Under the pieces are notes generated by a model, which saw nothing but the letters and a program-made list of their open reading frames with translations, was not told the DNA's origin and did not search any database. Source: Methanomassiliicoccaceae archaeon UBA72 (GTDB lineage Archaea; Thermoplasmatota; Thermoplasmata; Methanomassiliicoccales; Methanomethylophilaceae). Taken from it: 18,094 bases of DNA. Numbering within the stretch: the stretch's first letter is position 1; each line of letters starts with the position of its first letter. The stretch is from contig DAVO01000025.1 in assembly GCA_002509405.1 (NCBI GenBank), positions 37,816 through 55,909 on the forward strand. The letters run 5' to 3'. Position numbers and translations under genes: made by a program. Shown here one piece after another: positions 1 through 7,965 of the stretch.

Positions 1-1040
1 ATCATCAAGCGTATGTCGTCGGAGCTGTAGTTGGATATCCCGCGGGCGATCTCGTCCCCGCCGGAAGTTACAGCCACAAGGTCGCCTGAACCGAATGAGC
101 CGGAAACTCCCGTTATCCCTACGGGCAGCAGGGAGAGATGCTTCTTCAACGCCTTCGCCGCTCCCGAGTCCACCGAAATCCCGCCATGGGGGCTGGCCGA
201 CTTGAGCCAGCGCCTCTTCTTGGGTATAGCCGAATCCGATATGAATATCGTCCCCAGCTCTTTCCCCGAAACGGCATCTACTATGGTGTTCTCTTCGAAT
301 CCCGAAGTTATTATCATCTTGCAGCCCGCGTCGGCGCATATGCGGGCCGCCTCGAGCTTGGTCTTCATCCCTCCGACGCCTACTTTGGTCGTAGGGTCGC
401 CCGCCATGTGCCTTACCGCTTCTATGTCCCTGACCGTGCTTATTATCTCTGCGTCATCGAAAAGCTTGGGGTTCTTGTTGTACAGGCCTTTGACGTCGGA
501 CATTATCACCAGCAGGTCGGAGTCTGAATTGCTGGCTATTACCGCAGACAGCGTGTCGTTGTCTCCGAACACGGCATCGATCTCCTTCGTGCATACGGCA
601 TCGTTCTCGTTGAAGATCGGAACGGCTCCGAGGGACAAAAGGGTCTTGATCGTGTTGTTGATGTTGTTGGACGTCTCCCTGACCGAATAAGCGTCCATAG
701 TAAGCAGAATCTGTGCTCCGATTATGCCATACTTCTCAAAGGCCTTGTTCCATCTGTGCATCAGGGCGGCCTGCCCGACCGATGCGGCGGCCTGCCTCAT
801 GGGTATATCTTTGGGATGGGCCTCGACGCCCATTACGCTTAGACCAAGGCCTATCGCCCCGGAAGATACGATCAGGACCTCGACTCCCCTGTCCCTGAGC
901 TCCTTGACCTGGGAGGCGATGCTGTCGAGGAACTTCATAGACTCTTCGGGCGAATTCCTCGCTATGGAGGATGTCCCTACTTTCACCACCACGCGCTCGA
1001 CTTCGCCCAACAGTTCTTTCCTCTCGCTCAAAGAGGACAC
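1..1040 (-). CDS. proB: Glutamate 5-kinase (C-terminus beyond left edge)
   Basis: Phosphorylates glutamate to gamma-glutamyl phosphate, the first step of proline synthesis in the cytoplasm. The reading frame shows the amino-acid-kinase fold: a VVVKVGTSS nucleotide-binding strand near residue 18, VLIVSSGAIGLG, the FNENDAV motif and the FGDNDTLSA motif. A C-terminal PUA-like segment follows and reaches the window edge at RGISNYSSDDIR; about 346 codons are visible of an expected 370 or so. No ATG is suitably placed. The ATG at 1050 is in another frame, so the GTG at 1040 is chosen; it overlaps the end of proA by 13 bases. A TTG at 1031 or the GTGs near 990 are alternatives, and the exact start is uncertain. 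The overlap implies translational coupling with proA, which makes the next enzyme of the pathway. No stop or frameshift was found in the visible part. Confidence 0.9.
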   Translation of the reverse strand, partial: MSSLSERKELLGEVERVVVKVGTSSIARNSPEESMKFLDSIASQVKELRDRGVEVLIVSSGAIGLGLSVMGVEAHPKDIPMRQAAASVGQAALMHRWNKAFEKYGIIGAQILLTMDAYSVRETSNNINNTIKTLLSLGAVPIFNENDAVCTKEIDAVFGDNDTLSAVIASNSDSDLLVIMSDVKGLYNKNPKLFDDAEIISTVRDIEAVRHMAGDPTTKVGVGGMKTKLEAARICADAGCKMIITSGFEENTIVDAVSGKELGTIFISDSAIPKKRRWLKSASPHGGISVDSGAAKALKKHLSLLPVGITGVSGSFGSGDLVAVTSGGDEIARGISNYSSDDIRLM

Positions 1041-2350
1041 TTCCTGTCATTTCTAAGGTGTTTGAACTTCTTCGAGCCGTCTGCGTATCCGCGGACCTCT
1101 TGGCCTTTCCCGATCAGGATGTACTTGTAGATCATGAGCCCCTCCATCCCTACCGGCCCTCTTGCATGTATCTTGCTGGTGCTGATGCCTACCTCGGCGC
1201 CCTTGCCGAACCTGAAACCGTCGGCGAACCTTGTGGAAGCGTTGACGAAAACGTCCGCAGAATCTACCATCTTCACGAAATATCTCATGCTGGCACTGTT
1301 CTCCGTGATGATGGCGTCCGTGTGATTCGAGCCGTACTTGGCTATGAATTCCACCGCCTCCTCTATGGAGTCCACTATCTTCACGGATACGACGGGGGCA
1401 CCGTATTCTGTACCCCAATCCTCCTCTGTGGCCTGCACCGTACCAGAGACCCCCTTCGTCCCGGAAACGGCGGAGTCTGCCCTTATCTCGACCCCGTTCT
1501 CGGCGAACAGGCTGCACATCTTCGGCAGGAACTTCTCCGCCACGTCCTTGTGTACCAGCACGTTCTCTGCCGCATTGCATGCTGCGGGATACTGGATCTT
1601 CGAGTCCAGCGTAACGCGTAAGGCCTTCTCCATGTCTGCGTCGGAATCTATGTACACCGTACATATGCCCGCAGCATGTCCCAGCACCGGAATCCTGGTG
1701 TTCTCCTGAATGTATCTGACGAATGAATTGGAGCCCCTTGGAATTAGAAGGTCCAGATATTCGTCCATTCCCAGTATTGCAGTGATGTCGTCACGGCTCT
1801 CCATGAGCACGAATGCCTCTTTCGGGATGCCTGCGGATGCCGCTGCCTCGGAGAGTATCTCGAACAGGGCCCTGTTGGAACTTGCGGCCTCCGAGCCTCC
1901 TTTGAAAGCCACCGCATTTCCGCTCTTCAGGCACAGGGACATTATCTGCGGCACCACGTCCGGACGGGATTCGAATATCACTCCCACCACCCCGATCGGG
2001 CAACGGACCTGGTATAGTTCCAGTCCGTCGTCCAGATCTATCGTCGACACTGTCTCCCACACGGGATCCTCGAGAGTGGCCACATCCCTTACGCCGGCGA
2101 TCATCCCGGTTATTTTGCCGTTGTCGACCTGGAGCCTCTTGACCATGGACGCGCTGATCTTCCCGGCCTCCATCATCCTTGCGGCCGCATCCATGTCCTC
2201 CGCGTTGGCCTTCAGTATCTTCTCCCTGTTGCGGTCCAGAGCGTCGGCCATGGCCGAAAGCGCTTTATTTTTCGTAACGGTGTCCGTCGCCGAAAGCCTG
2301 ACCGCTGCCGACTTGGCCCTGATTATCTTATCTGTGATTTCTCCCGGCAT
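1028..2350 (-). CDS. proA: Gamma-glutamyl phosphate reductase
   Basis: NADPH-dependent reduction of gamma-glutamyl phosphate to glutamate semialdehyde, the second step of proline synthesis. The 440-residue product has the aldehyde-dehydrogenase-like fold of the family: CPIGVVGVIFESRPDVVPQ near residues 117-135, GGSEAASSNRAL near 151-162, LLIPRGSNSFVRYI near 201-214, and the catalytic cysteine in YPAACNAAENVLVHKD at about C258. Length is slightly above the usual 415-420. The ATG at 2350 follows an AGGGAG-like site about 5 bases upstream, and a TATA-like box lies at 2381-2390. The gene is first in an apparent proA-proB operon, the reverse of the common bacterial proB-proA order. No proC is visible. 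Its stop TGA (1028-1030) lies inside the start region of proB. Confidence 0.96.
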   Translation of the reverse strand: MPGEITDKIIRAKSAAVRLSATDTVTKNKALSAMADALDRNREKILKANAEDMDAAARMMEAGKISASMVKRLQVDNGKITGMIAGVRDVATLEDPVWETVSTIDLDDGLELYQVRCPIGVVGVIFESRPDVVPQIMSLCLKSGNAVAFKGGSEAASSNRALFEILSEAAASAGIPKEAFVLMESRDDITAILGMDEYLDLLIPRGSNSFVRYIQENTRIPVLGHAAGICTVYIDSDADMEKALRVTLDSKIQYPAACNAAENVLVHKDVAEKFLPKMCSLFAENGVEIRADSAVSGTKGVSGTVQATEEDWGTEYGAPVVSVKIVDSIEEAVEFIAKYGSNHTDAIITENSASMRYFVKMVDSADVFVNASTRFADGFRFGKGAEVGISTSKIHARGPVGMEGLMIYKYILIGKGQEVRGYADGSKKFKHLRNDRKCPL

Positions 2351-2380
2351 TGTGCTCCCTTCCCGATATTATGCGGTGGT

Positions 2381-2390
2381 TGTATTTACA
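2381..2390 (-). promoter_or_regulatory. Putative proA TATA box
   Basis: On the minus strand TGTAAATACA lies about 31-40 bases before the proA ATG, which predicts a short leader of about 10-12 bases carrying the AGGGAG ribosome site. The box is AT-rich in a GC-rich neighbourhood. It shares a 104-bp divergent region with the tRNA-Ser promoter. No other clear promoter element was seen for proA. Confidence 0.4.
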
Positions 2391-2421
2391 TTGGGCTGTG
2401 AGCCCCGTATCGGATGGGAAA

Positions 2422-2430
2422 TTTAAAAAT
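2422..2430 (+). promoter_or_regulatory. TATA box of tRNA-Ser
   Basis: TTTAAAAAT is centred about 29 bases before the first base of the mature tRNA, the position expected for an archaeal TATA box driving a tRNA with a very short 5' leader. It is the only AT-rich block between proA and the tRNA on this strand. Confidence 0.6.
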
Positions 2431-2454
2431 ACGCGGAGAGGATTGTCTCGGCGA

Positions 2455-2541
2455 GCCGAGGTAATCTAGTCCGGTAAGGTGGCGGTCTCGAAAACCGCTG
2501 GCCGCAAGGCCTCGGGAGTTCGAATCTCTCCCTCGGCGCCA
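2455..2541 (+). tRNA. tRNA-Ser, anticodon CGA, CCA encoded
   Basis: The acceptor stem GCCGAGG pairs perfectly with CCTCGGC (2531-2537), followed by discriminator G and an encoded CCA (2539-2541). The anticodon stem GCGGT/ACCGC encloses the loop CTCGAAA, so the anticodon is CGA, reading UCG serine codons. The long variable arm has a GGCC/GGCC stem closed by a GCAA loop, as in serine tRNAs. The T arm GGGAG-TTCGAAT-CTCTC contains the canonical TTCGAAT loop. No intron is present. The gene ends only 6 bases before the stop of dnaJ, which converges on it from the other strand, so an unterminated dnaJ transcript would be antisense to this tRNA. Confidence 0.96.
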
Positions 2542-2547
2542 TTTCTC

Positions 2548-3684
2548 TCAGATTTTGTCCGAGAGGTCGTCGATCTTCTTGCGGAGCCTGGATTTTTTCG
2601 GACCTGCGCCGTTGTCCAGTTTCTGAAGCAGCTCTGCCTCTTCCTTCGTCACCTTCGATGGCACATCGATCTTCACGCGTACGAACATGTCTCCGCGGGT
2701 GGACGAATTGGCCGACCTGGGCATGCCTTTCCCGTTGATCCTCAGAACTGAGCCCACCTGGGTGCCCTTGGGTATCGTGAGGATGACCTTCTCGCCCTCC
2801 AGCGTCCTGACCTCCTCCTGCCCGCCCAGGACCAGCCTGGGGTATGAGGTGGTTATCCCGGTCCAGAGGTTCGCCCCGTCCCGGTCGAAGGCCTTGTCCT
2901 TCTTGACGTGTACTATGACGTAGAGGTCTCCTGGGGACCCTCCGTTGTAGCTTGCGTCTCCTAGTCCCCTGAGCGTCAGGGTCGAGCCTTCGTCCACCCC
3001 TTTCGGTATGCTGACCTCGACCTTGGACGTCTTCTGCGTGTAACCGCTTCCGCGGCATTCGGGGCAGCGCTCTTCGTAGGACCTCCCGGTACCGCGGCAC
3101 TTGGGACAATCGGAGACGGATACCATGTTCCCGAACATGGTCTGACGGACGGAACGGACCTGGCCGGTCCCGTTGCACTGGCCGCAAGTGGATACCTTCC
3201 CGTCCTTGCCCCCTGTGCCTTTGCATGGGGCGCATGTCACCGTGTGGGGGACCTGCACCTCCTTCTTTACGCCGTTGAGGGCGTCGAGGAGGGAGATCTC
3301 GATGTCCATCCTGAGCGAGTTGCCCTGCCTGGGACCTCTGCTCTGCTGGCTTGACCTCCCTCCTCCGAATATGTTTCCGAAGAAATCACCGAATATGTCG
3401 CTGATGTCTTCTGCGTGGGTAAAGTCGTCCCATGAGAATCCGCCTCCGGAGAACTGGCTGTTGACGGCATCGCTTCCGTACGTGTCGTAGGTAGTCCTCT
3501 TTTCGGGGTCCGAGAGGACCTCGTACGCCTCGGAGATCTCCTTGAACTTGGCCTCGGCGACCTCCTTGGGCTCTTCCGACACATCCGGATGATACTTCTT
3601 GGCCAGCCTGCGGTAAGCGCTCTTTATCTCGTCCTGCGTGGCGCTCTTGTCCACGCCGAGCGTCTCATAGTAATCTTTACCCAT
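2548..3684 (-). CDS. dnaJ: Chaperone DnaJ (Hsp40), type I
   Basis: Co-chaperone that delivers unfolded clients to DnaK and stimulates its ATPase. The 378-residue protein has all type I domains. The J domain covers residues 1-70 with the HPD triad at 32-34. A Gly/Phe-rich linker spans roughly 75-112. The zinc-binding region has four CxxCxGxG repeats, starting at C150, C166, C192 and C206. The C-terminal client-binding beta domains follow, with VSIPKGVDEGSTLTLRGLG as a recognisable segment. The ATG at 3684 lies 14 bases after the dnaK stop, so the two are co-transcribed; no strong Shine-Dalgarno is seen, only a weak purine stretch. It is the last gene of the grpE-dnaK-dnaJ block. The archaeal DnaK system is generally held to have come from bacteria by gene transfer. 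Confidence 0.98.
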   Translation of the reverse strand: MGKDYYETLGVDKSATQDEIKSAYRRLAKKYHPDVSEEPKEVAEAKFKEISEAYEVLSDPEKRTTYDTYGSDAVNSQFSGGGFSWDDFTHAEDISDIFGDFFGNIFGGGRSSQQSRGPRQGNSLRMDIEISLLDALNGVKKEVQVPHTVTCAPCKGTGGKDGKVSTCGQCNGTGQVRSVRQTMFGNMVSVSDCPKCRGTGRSYEERCPECRGSGYTQKTSKVEVSIPKGVDEGSTLTLRGLGDASYNGGSPGDLYVIVHVKKDKAFDRDGANLWTGITTSYPRLVLGGQEEVRTLEGEKVILTIPKGTQVGSVLRINGKGMPRSANSSTRGDMFVRVKIDVPSKVTKEEAELLQKLDNGAGPKKSRLRKKIDDLSDKI

Positions 3685-3698
3685 TCGCGTTTCCCAGC

Positions 3699-5558
3699 TC
3701 AGTTCTTGTCATCGTCGTCGACTATCTTGTAGTCGGCATCGACGATGTTGTCGTCCGCTTTGCTCTCCTGTGACTCCTGGGCCCCCGACTTGTGGGCGGC
3801 ATCGGCCTGGGAAGCCTCCTGGTAGATCCTCTGGGAAATAGGCTCCATGGCCTTCATCAGGGCGTCCATCTTCTTCTTTATGGAATCGATGTCATCAGAC
3901 TTGTTGGCCGTCTCGAGGTCCGTTATCGCGTTCTCGATGGACGACCTCTCAGACTGGTTGACCTTCTCTCCCAGCTCTTCCAAGGACTTGCGGACGGTGT
4001 ATATCGCCGTCTCCGCCTGGTTGTGAACCTCGATGGTCTCGACCTTCTTCTTATCGGCCTCCGCATATGTGTCGGCCTCCTTGACCATCTGCTCGATCTC
4101 GTCCTTGCTGAGCTTGTTGGAGGACGCGATGGTGATCTTCTGCTCCTTGCCGGTCCCCTTGTCCTTCGCTGTCACTGTGACGATACCGTTGGCGTCTATG
4201 TCGAAGATGACCTCTATCTGAGGTATTCCGCGGCGCGCGGGCGGTATGCCGTCCAGTATGAAGCGGCCGAGGGAAGTGTTGTCGGATGCCATCTTCCTCT
4301 CTCCCTGGATGACGTTGATCTCCACCGAAGGCTGGTTGTCCACCGCCGTGGAGAATATCTGGGACTTCTTCGCCGGGATCGTAGTGTTCCTCTCGATGAG
4401 AGGCGTTGCGACCCCGCCGAGGGTCTCGATTCCAAGTGTGAGCGGGGTGACGTCGAGCAGGAGGACGTTCTTCACGTCTCCCGAGAGGACGGCTCCCTGG
4501 ATCGCCGCGCCCATCGAGACGCACTCCATCGGATCGATGCCGCGCTGGATCTTGGGGCCGACGATGCTCTCCACATAGTTCTGGACCGTGGGCATCCTTG
4601 TCGGACCGCCGACCATGATGATCTTGTCTATCTTGTCCTTGCTCAGTTTGGCGTCTGAAATGGCCCCCTCGATGCAGGGCTTGCACCTGGAGACGATCGG
4701 TTCGACGAGGTCCTCGAGCTTGGCGCGCGTCAGCGTCTGGGTGAGGTGCTTGGGACCGGACGCGTCGGATGCGATGAACGGGAGGTTTATCTCCGTCTGC
4801 ATCGTGGTGGAAAGCTCGATCTTGGCCTTCTCGCATGCCTCCCTGACCCTCCAGAACGCCATCTTGTCGGCCGTGAGGTCTATCCCCGTCTGCTTCTTGA
4901 ACTCGGCCGCCACGTATTTCGTGATCACCTCGTCCATGTCGGAACCTCCGAGCTGCGTGTCACCCTTGGTGGAGAGCACTTCGAAGACCCCGTCGCTCAG
5001 ATCCATTATCGTAACATCGAGGGTTCCGCCTCCGAGGTCGAAGACCATGATCTTCTGCTCGGTGCCGTTCTTGTCGAGACCGAATGCCAGGGCCGCGGCC
5101 GTTGGTTCGTTGATCATACGCACGACCTCGAGGCCGGCGATGGCGCCGGCATCCTTGGTGGCCTGCCTCTGGTTGTCATCGAAGTAGGCCGGGACGGTTA
5201 TCACTGCCTTGTCGATGGTCTCTCCGAGGAACGACTCGGCGTCCCTCTTTATCTTCTGAAGTATGAAGGCTGAGATCTGCTGCGGGGTGTACTCCTTGCC
5301 GTACACCTTGATCTTCTCGCTGGTCCCCATTTTCCTCTTGACGTTCTTGATCGTACCTTCGGGATTGGTGACCGCCTGCCTCCTCGCCGGCTCTCCGACG
5401 AGCAGCTCGCCTTCTTTTGTGAATGCAACGTAGGACGGGAAAGATTTACCGCCTACGCTGGTGCCCTCGGCGCTGGGGATCATGGACGGCCTTCCGCCTT
5501 CCATGGCCGATGCTGCCGAGTTGCTTGTTCCGAGATCTATTCCTATTATTCTTGACAT
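3699..5558 (-). CDS. dnaK: Chaperone DnaK (Hsp70)
   Basis: ATP-driven Hsp70 chaperone working with the flanking GrpE and DnaJ. The 619-residue protein opens with the phosphate-1 motif GIDLGTSNSA (residues 6-15). It continues with AVITVPAYFDDNQRQATKDAG (about 118-138), INEPTAAALAFG, the phosphate-2 motif FDLGGGTLDVTI (about 173-184) and IIMVGGPTRMP. The substrate-binding domain starts at LLLDVTPLTLGIETLGG, and the tail is Asp-rich. The stretch between VKRKMG and PQQISA is short: it lacks the roughly 24-residue insertion of proteobacterial DnaK, as in Gram-positive and archaeal forms. The frame stays open for 58 codons upstream, but those codons lie inside grpE and encode an Arg-rich shadow. 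The true start is the ATG at 5558, preceded by GGAGTGA, which overlaps the grpE stop. Confidence 0.98.
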   Translation of the reverse strand: MSRIIGIDLGTSNSAASAMEGGRPSMIPSAEGTSVGGKSFPSYVAFTKEGELLVGEPARRQAVTNPEGTIKNVKRKMGTSEKIKVYGKEYTPQQISAFILQKIKRDAESFLGETIDKAVITVPAYFDDNQRQATKDAGAIAGLEVVRMINEPTAAALAFGLDKNGTEQKIMVFDLGGGTLDVTIMDLSDGVFEVLSTKGDTQLGGSDMDEVITKYVAAEFKKQTGIDLTADKMAFWRVREACEKAKIELSTTMQTEINLPFIASDASGPKHLTQTLTRAKLEDLVEPIVSRCKPCIEGAISDAKLSKDKIDKIIMVGGPTRMPTVQNYVESIVGPKIQRGIDPMECVSMGAAIQGAVLSGDVKNVLLLDVTPLTLGIETLGGVATPLIERNTTIPAKKSQIFSTAVDNQPSVEINVIQGERKMASDNTSLGRFILDGIPPARRGIPQIEVIFDIDANGIVTVTAKDKGTGKEQKITIASSNKLSKDEIEQMVKEADTYAEADKKKVETIEVHNQAETAIYTVRKSLEELGEKVNQSERSSIENAITDLETANKSDDIDSIKKKMDALMKAMEPISQRIYQEASQADAAHKSGAQESQESKADDNIVDADYKIVDDDDKN

Positions 5559-5563
5559 ATCGC

Positions 5564-5570
5564 TCACTCC
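5564..5570 (-). promoter_or_regulatory. dnaK ribosome binding site overlapping grpE stop
   Basis: GGAGTGA on the minus strand includes the TGA stop of grpE and sits 5 bases before the ATG at 5558. It decides the dnaK start over the upstream in-frame codons and indicates coupled translation of the two genes. Confidence 0.7.
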
Positions 5571-6172
5571 TCTTGTTTTTCCTCTGCCGGATCTACGGCC
5601 TCGTTGCTCCCGGACTTCTCCGGGGCCTTGGTCACTTTCACTTTCGAGTACCTCAGTACCCTGTCGCCGCTGGCATACCCTTTCTGGAACACCTCGGCGA
5701 TCCTTCCGTCCTCCTCTCCTTCCCCGATGCACAGGGCCTCGTGGAACTTCGGGTCGAACATCCCGTCGGTCGGGACCTCCCTTATACCGTATCCTGCCAG
5801 CGTCTTCATCAGATTCTGGCGGACCTTCCTGATGCCCTGGATGAATTCACTGTCCTCGCCGGTGCTGTCGAGCGCCCTGTCCAGGTCGTCCAGCGTTGCG
5901 AGCAGGTCCGTGGCCAGGCCGTCGGCCGCATGCTTCCTGAACTCCTCCGTGTCTCTCAGAGACCTCTTGCGATAGTTATCGAAGTCCGCCTGTATCCTTT
6001 TGGCTGCGTTGAGATATTGGTCCGCAAGCTCCCTGGCCTCTGCCAGCTCGTCCTTGGCCGGCGCCTCTTCGCACCCGGTGCCCTCGGCGGCTTCCGCCTG
6101 CGCCTTCTCTTCTTCCGCCTTCATTTTTTCTCTAGACCTGCCAGTCATCTGCAACCATCTCAAGGGGACCAT
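5564..6172 (-). CDS. grpE: Nucleotide exchange factor GrpE
   Basis: Releases ADP from DnaK and so resets the Hsp70 cycle. Up to 202 residues: an acidic, Ala/Glu-rich N-terminus with a long predicted coiled coil (about residues 15-75), the family-typical segment ADFDNYRKRSLRD, then the C-terminal beta wing with FDPKFHEALC and RVLRYSKVKVTK. The start is uncertain. The ATG at 6172 has no clear Shine-Dalgarno but fits a short-leader transcript from a TATA-like box at 6203-6210. In-frame ATGs at 6148 and 6124 would remove a variable N-terminal stretch. The gene is separated from the thermosome gene by a GC-rich hairpin and is followed after 5 bases by dnaK. The low conservation of its N-terminus is normal for GrpE. 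Confidence 0.94.
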   Translation of the reverse strand: MVPLRWLQMTGRSREKMKAEEEKAQAEAAEGTGCEEAPAKDELAEARELADQYLNAAKRIQADFDNYRKRSLRDTEEFRKHAADGLATDLLATLDDLDRALDSTGEDSEFIQGIRKVRQNLMKTLAGYGIREVPTDGMFDPKFHEALCIGEGEEDGRIAEVFQKGYASGDRVLRYSKVKVTKAPEKSGSNEAVDPAEEKQEE

Positions 6173-6181
6173 AATGTTAAA

Positions 6182-6200
6182 GGGGGCCGGTCAGGCCCCC
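6182..6200 (-). terminator. Hairpin between thermosome gene and grpE
   Basis: A perfect 7-bp stem, GGGGGCC against GGCCCCC with a 5-base loop, lies 15 bases after the thermosome stop. On the minus strand it is followed by only TTT before AACATT, so it is a weak rho-independent-style terminator in that direction. On the plus strand a T5 run follows. It may reduce read-through into grpE or act as a processing or stability element. It also lies between the putative grpE TATA box and its ATG. Confidence 0.45.
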
Positions 6201-6202
6201 TG

Positions 6203-6210
6203 TTTTTATG
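6203..6210 (-). promoter_or_regulatory. Putative grpE TATA box
   Basis: CATAAAAA on the minus strand, just after the thermosome stop, lies about 31-38 bases before the grpE ATG at 6172. That would place transcription start within about 10 bases of the ATG. It is the only AT-rich element in the 43-bp gap; grpE could instead be read from the thermosome promoter. Confidence 0.35.
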
Positions 6211-6215
6211 CAGTT

Positions 6216-7853
6216 TCAGTCGTCATCCATTCCGGGGGGCATTCCGCCCTCTCCGACGCCCATGTCCTTCGAGGAGCCCGAGGATGCGATGACATCGTCG
6301 ATCCTGAGGATCATGACGGCCGCATCGGTGGCGGAGTTGATGGCGTGCTTTCCGACCCTGTAGGGTTCGATTACGTTGAGTTTCGCCATGTCCTCGACCT
6401 TTCCGCTGAAGGGGTTGATGCCTGCTGTGATCTTGCCCTCTTTGTGCTGCTTCCTCATCTCGATGATCATGTTGATCGGGTCGAGACCGGCGTTCTCGGC
6501 GAGGGTCGTCGGGATGACCTCCATCGCGGACGCGAACGCCTCGAGGGCGATCTGCTCTCTCCCGCCGATGGTAGCGGCGTAATCCCTGAGCCTCATGGCG
6601 ATCTCCATCTCTTTGGAGCCTCCTCCGCACTCGATGAGCCCGTCCTCTACCGCGACCCTTACTGCGGACCAGGCGTCCACGAGGGACCTCTCGACCTCGT
6701 CGGCGACGTGGTTGGTTCCGCCCCTGACCAGGACCGAAACGGTCTTCGGGTCCTTGACGTCGGTGATGAATGTCATCTCTTCGTCCTCGATCTTCCTGAG
6801 CTCCACGAGGCCGGCGGACCCAAGGTCTGCGGAAGTGATGTCGGATATCTTGTTGACGATCGCTGCGCCGGTGGACCTGGCGAGCCTGTCCATGTCGCTC
6901 TTCTTAACGCGCCTGCAGGCGTAGATGCCTTCCTTGGCGAAGATGTGCTGTGCCAGGTCGTCGATGCCCTTCTGGCAGAACACTACGTTCGCTCCCGCGT
7001 CCTTGACGTTCTTGACCATCTTCTTCAGCATGTTCTCCTCCTCTGCAACGAAGAGGGATATCTGGCTGGGGTCTGTGATCTGGATCTTGGCGTCGACCTC
7101 GGTCTTCTTGACCTCGAATGCGGCGTCGATCAGCGCAATCTTTGCGTTCTTTACCGTTTTGGGCATGTTGGGCTGGACCGGCTCCTTGTCTATGATCAGT
7201 CCCTTGTAAAGCTTGGACTCTTCCATCCTGGCACCGGCTTTCTTTACGGTCTGGATGTTCTTCAGGTCCACGGTGTATGATCCGTCGCTCTCTTTCTCGG
7301 CGACGGTCTTGACGGCTTCCACGACCAGATCGGAGAAGTACGCCTTGGAGCCGCTGACCTGTTTGCTTATCATGGCGACCTCAGCGATCTGTTTGAGGGT
7401 CTCCTCGTCTTTGAGCGAGACTTTCTTCGCAATCTCCTTCAGTATCTCCTGGGTCTTGTCATTGGCGAGCCTGTATCCGGAAGTGATTATGGTCGGGTGC
7501 ACGTTCGCATCGATCAGGTCGACGGCCTTCTTCAAAAGCTCGCCGGTGATTATGACGGAAGTCGTGGTACCGTCGCCCACCTCGGCATCCTGGGCCTTGG
7601 CGACCTCCACGAGCATCTTCGCGGCGGGGTGCTGCACGTCCATCTCTTTGAGGATCGTCACACCGTCGTTGGTTATGACGACGTCTCCGATGGAGTCTAC
7701 CAGCATCTTGTCCATACCCCTCGGGCCGAGGCTGCTCTTCACAGAGTCTGCTATTGCCCTTGCGGCGGTGATGTTGTTGTTCTGAGCGTCTTTTCCTTTG
7801 CTTCTCTTTGTTCCCTCTCTGAGAATCAGAATAGGTGCGTTACCCATACCCAT
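6216..7853 (-). CDS. thsA: Thermosome subunit (group II chaperonin)
   Basis: Subunit of the archaeal ATP-dependent double-ring chaperonin that encloses folding proteins without a GroES lid. The 545-residue product is full length. It shows the N-terminal GTKRSKGKDAQNNNITAARAIA region, SLGPRGMDKMLVD, VITNDGVTILKEMDVQHPAA, the ATPase motif GDGTTTSVIITGELL, and GGGSKEMEIAMRLRDYA. The C-terminus is the Gly/Met/Asp-rich GGMPPGMDDD typical of thermosomes. An upstream in-frame TTG at 7868 is possible, but it overlaps the GGAGG site (7862-7866). That site sits 8 bases before the ATG at 7853, which is chosen. A TATA box at 7913-7920 predicts a leader of about 35 bases. Only one thermosome subunit is visible here; others may exist elsewhere. 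The symbol is by family, since alpha or beta cannot be told. Confidence 0.97.
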   Translation of the reverse strand: MGMGNAPILILREGTKRSKGKDAQNNNITAARAIADSVKSSLGPRGMDKMLVDSIGDVVITNDGVTILKEMDVQHPAAKMLVEVAKAQDAEVGDGTTTSVIITGELLKKAVDLIDANVHPTIITSGYRLANDKTQEILKEIAKKVSLKDEETLKQIAEVAMISKQVSGSKAYFSDLVVEAVKTVAEKESDGSYTVDLKNIQTVKKAGARMEESKLYKGLIIDKEPVQPNMPKTVKNAKIALIDAAFEVKKTEVDAKIQITDPSQISLFVAEEENMLKKMVKNVKDAGANVVFCQKGIDDLAQHIFAKEGIYACRRVKKSDMDRLARSTGAAIVNKISDITSADLGSAGLVELRKIEDEEMTFITDVKDPKTVSVLVRGGTNHVADEVERSLVDAWSAVRVAVEDGLIECGGGSKEMEIAMRLRDYAATIGGREQIALEAFASAMEVIPTTLAENAGLDPINMIIEMRKQHKEGKITAGINPFSGKVEDMAKLNVIEPYRVGKHAINSATDAAVMILRIDDVIASSGSSKDMGVGEGGMPPGMDDD

Positions 7854-7861
7854 GTTTTTAA

Positions 7862-7866
7862 CCTCC
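7862..7866 (-). promoter_or_regulatory. Thermosome ribosome binding site
   Basis: GGAGG on the minus strand, 8 bases upstream of the ATG at 7853, selects that start over the in-frame TTG at 7868. Confidence 0.75.
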
Positions 7867-7912
7867 AATTAATTCCATTTGGTGGATTCTGGTTGGATAA
7901 AGTTTGTTCTTC

Positions 7913-7920
7913 TATATAAA
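7913..7920 (-). promoter_or_regulatory. TATA box of thermosome gene
   Basis: TTTATATA on the minus strand is a near-ideal archaeal TATA box. Transcription should start near 7890, giving a leader of about 35 bases that includes GGAGG. It lies in the 112-bp gap after glnN, so the thermosome gene has its own promoter. That gap otherwise holds T-rich sequence and no convincing hairpin. Confidence 0.7.
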
Positions 7921-7965
7921 CATATCAATTAAAAGCCTGCACAAGTCACTGAGCAAAATGACCGT

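Noticed and set aside
3792..4658. 288-codon open frame antisense to dnaK
   Set aside because: Leu/Arg/Asp-rich translation typical of the opposite strand of a GC-rich gene, with no family features; dnaK is certain here. Similar antisense frames over proA, glnN, the thermosome gene and mtbB were dropped for the same reason.
5559..5732. 58-codon N-terminal extension of DnaK
   Set aside because: It is an Arg/Gly-rich shadow of the grpE frame. DnaK proteins begin at the IGIDLGTS region, and GGAGTGA precedes ATG 5558.
7921..7965. Hairpin terminator after glnN
   Set aside because: Only a 4-bp GTCA/TGAC pairing and scattered T residues are present; too weak to call.
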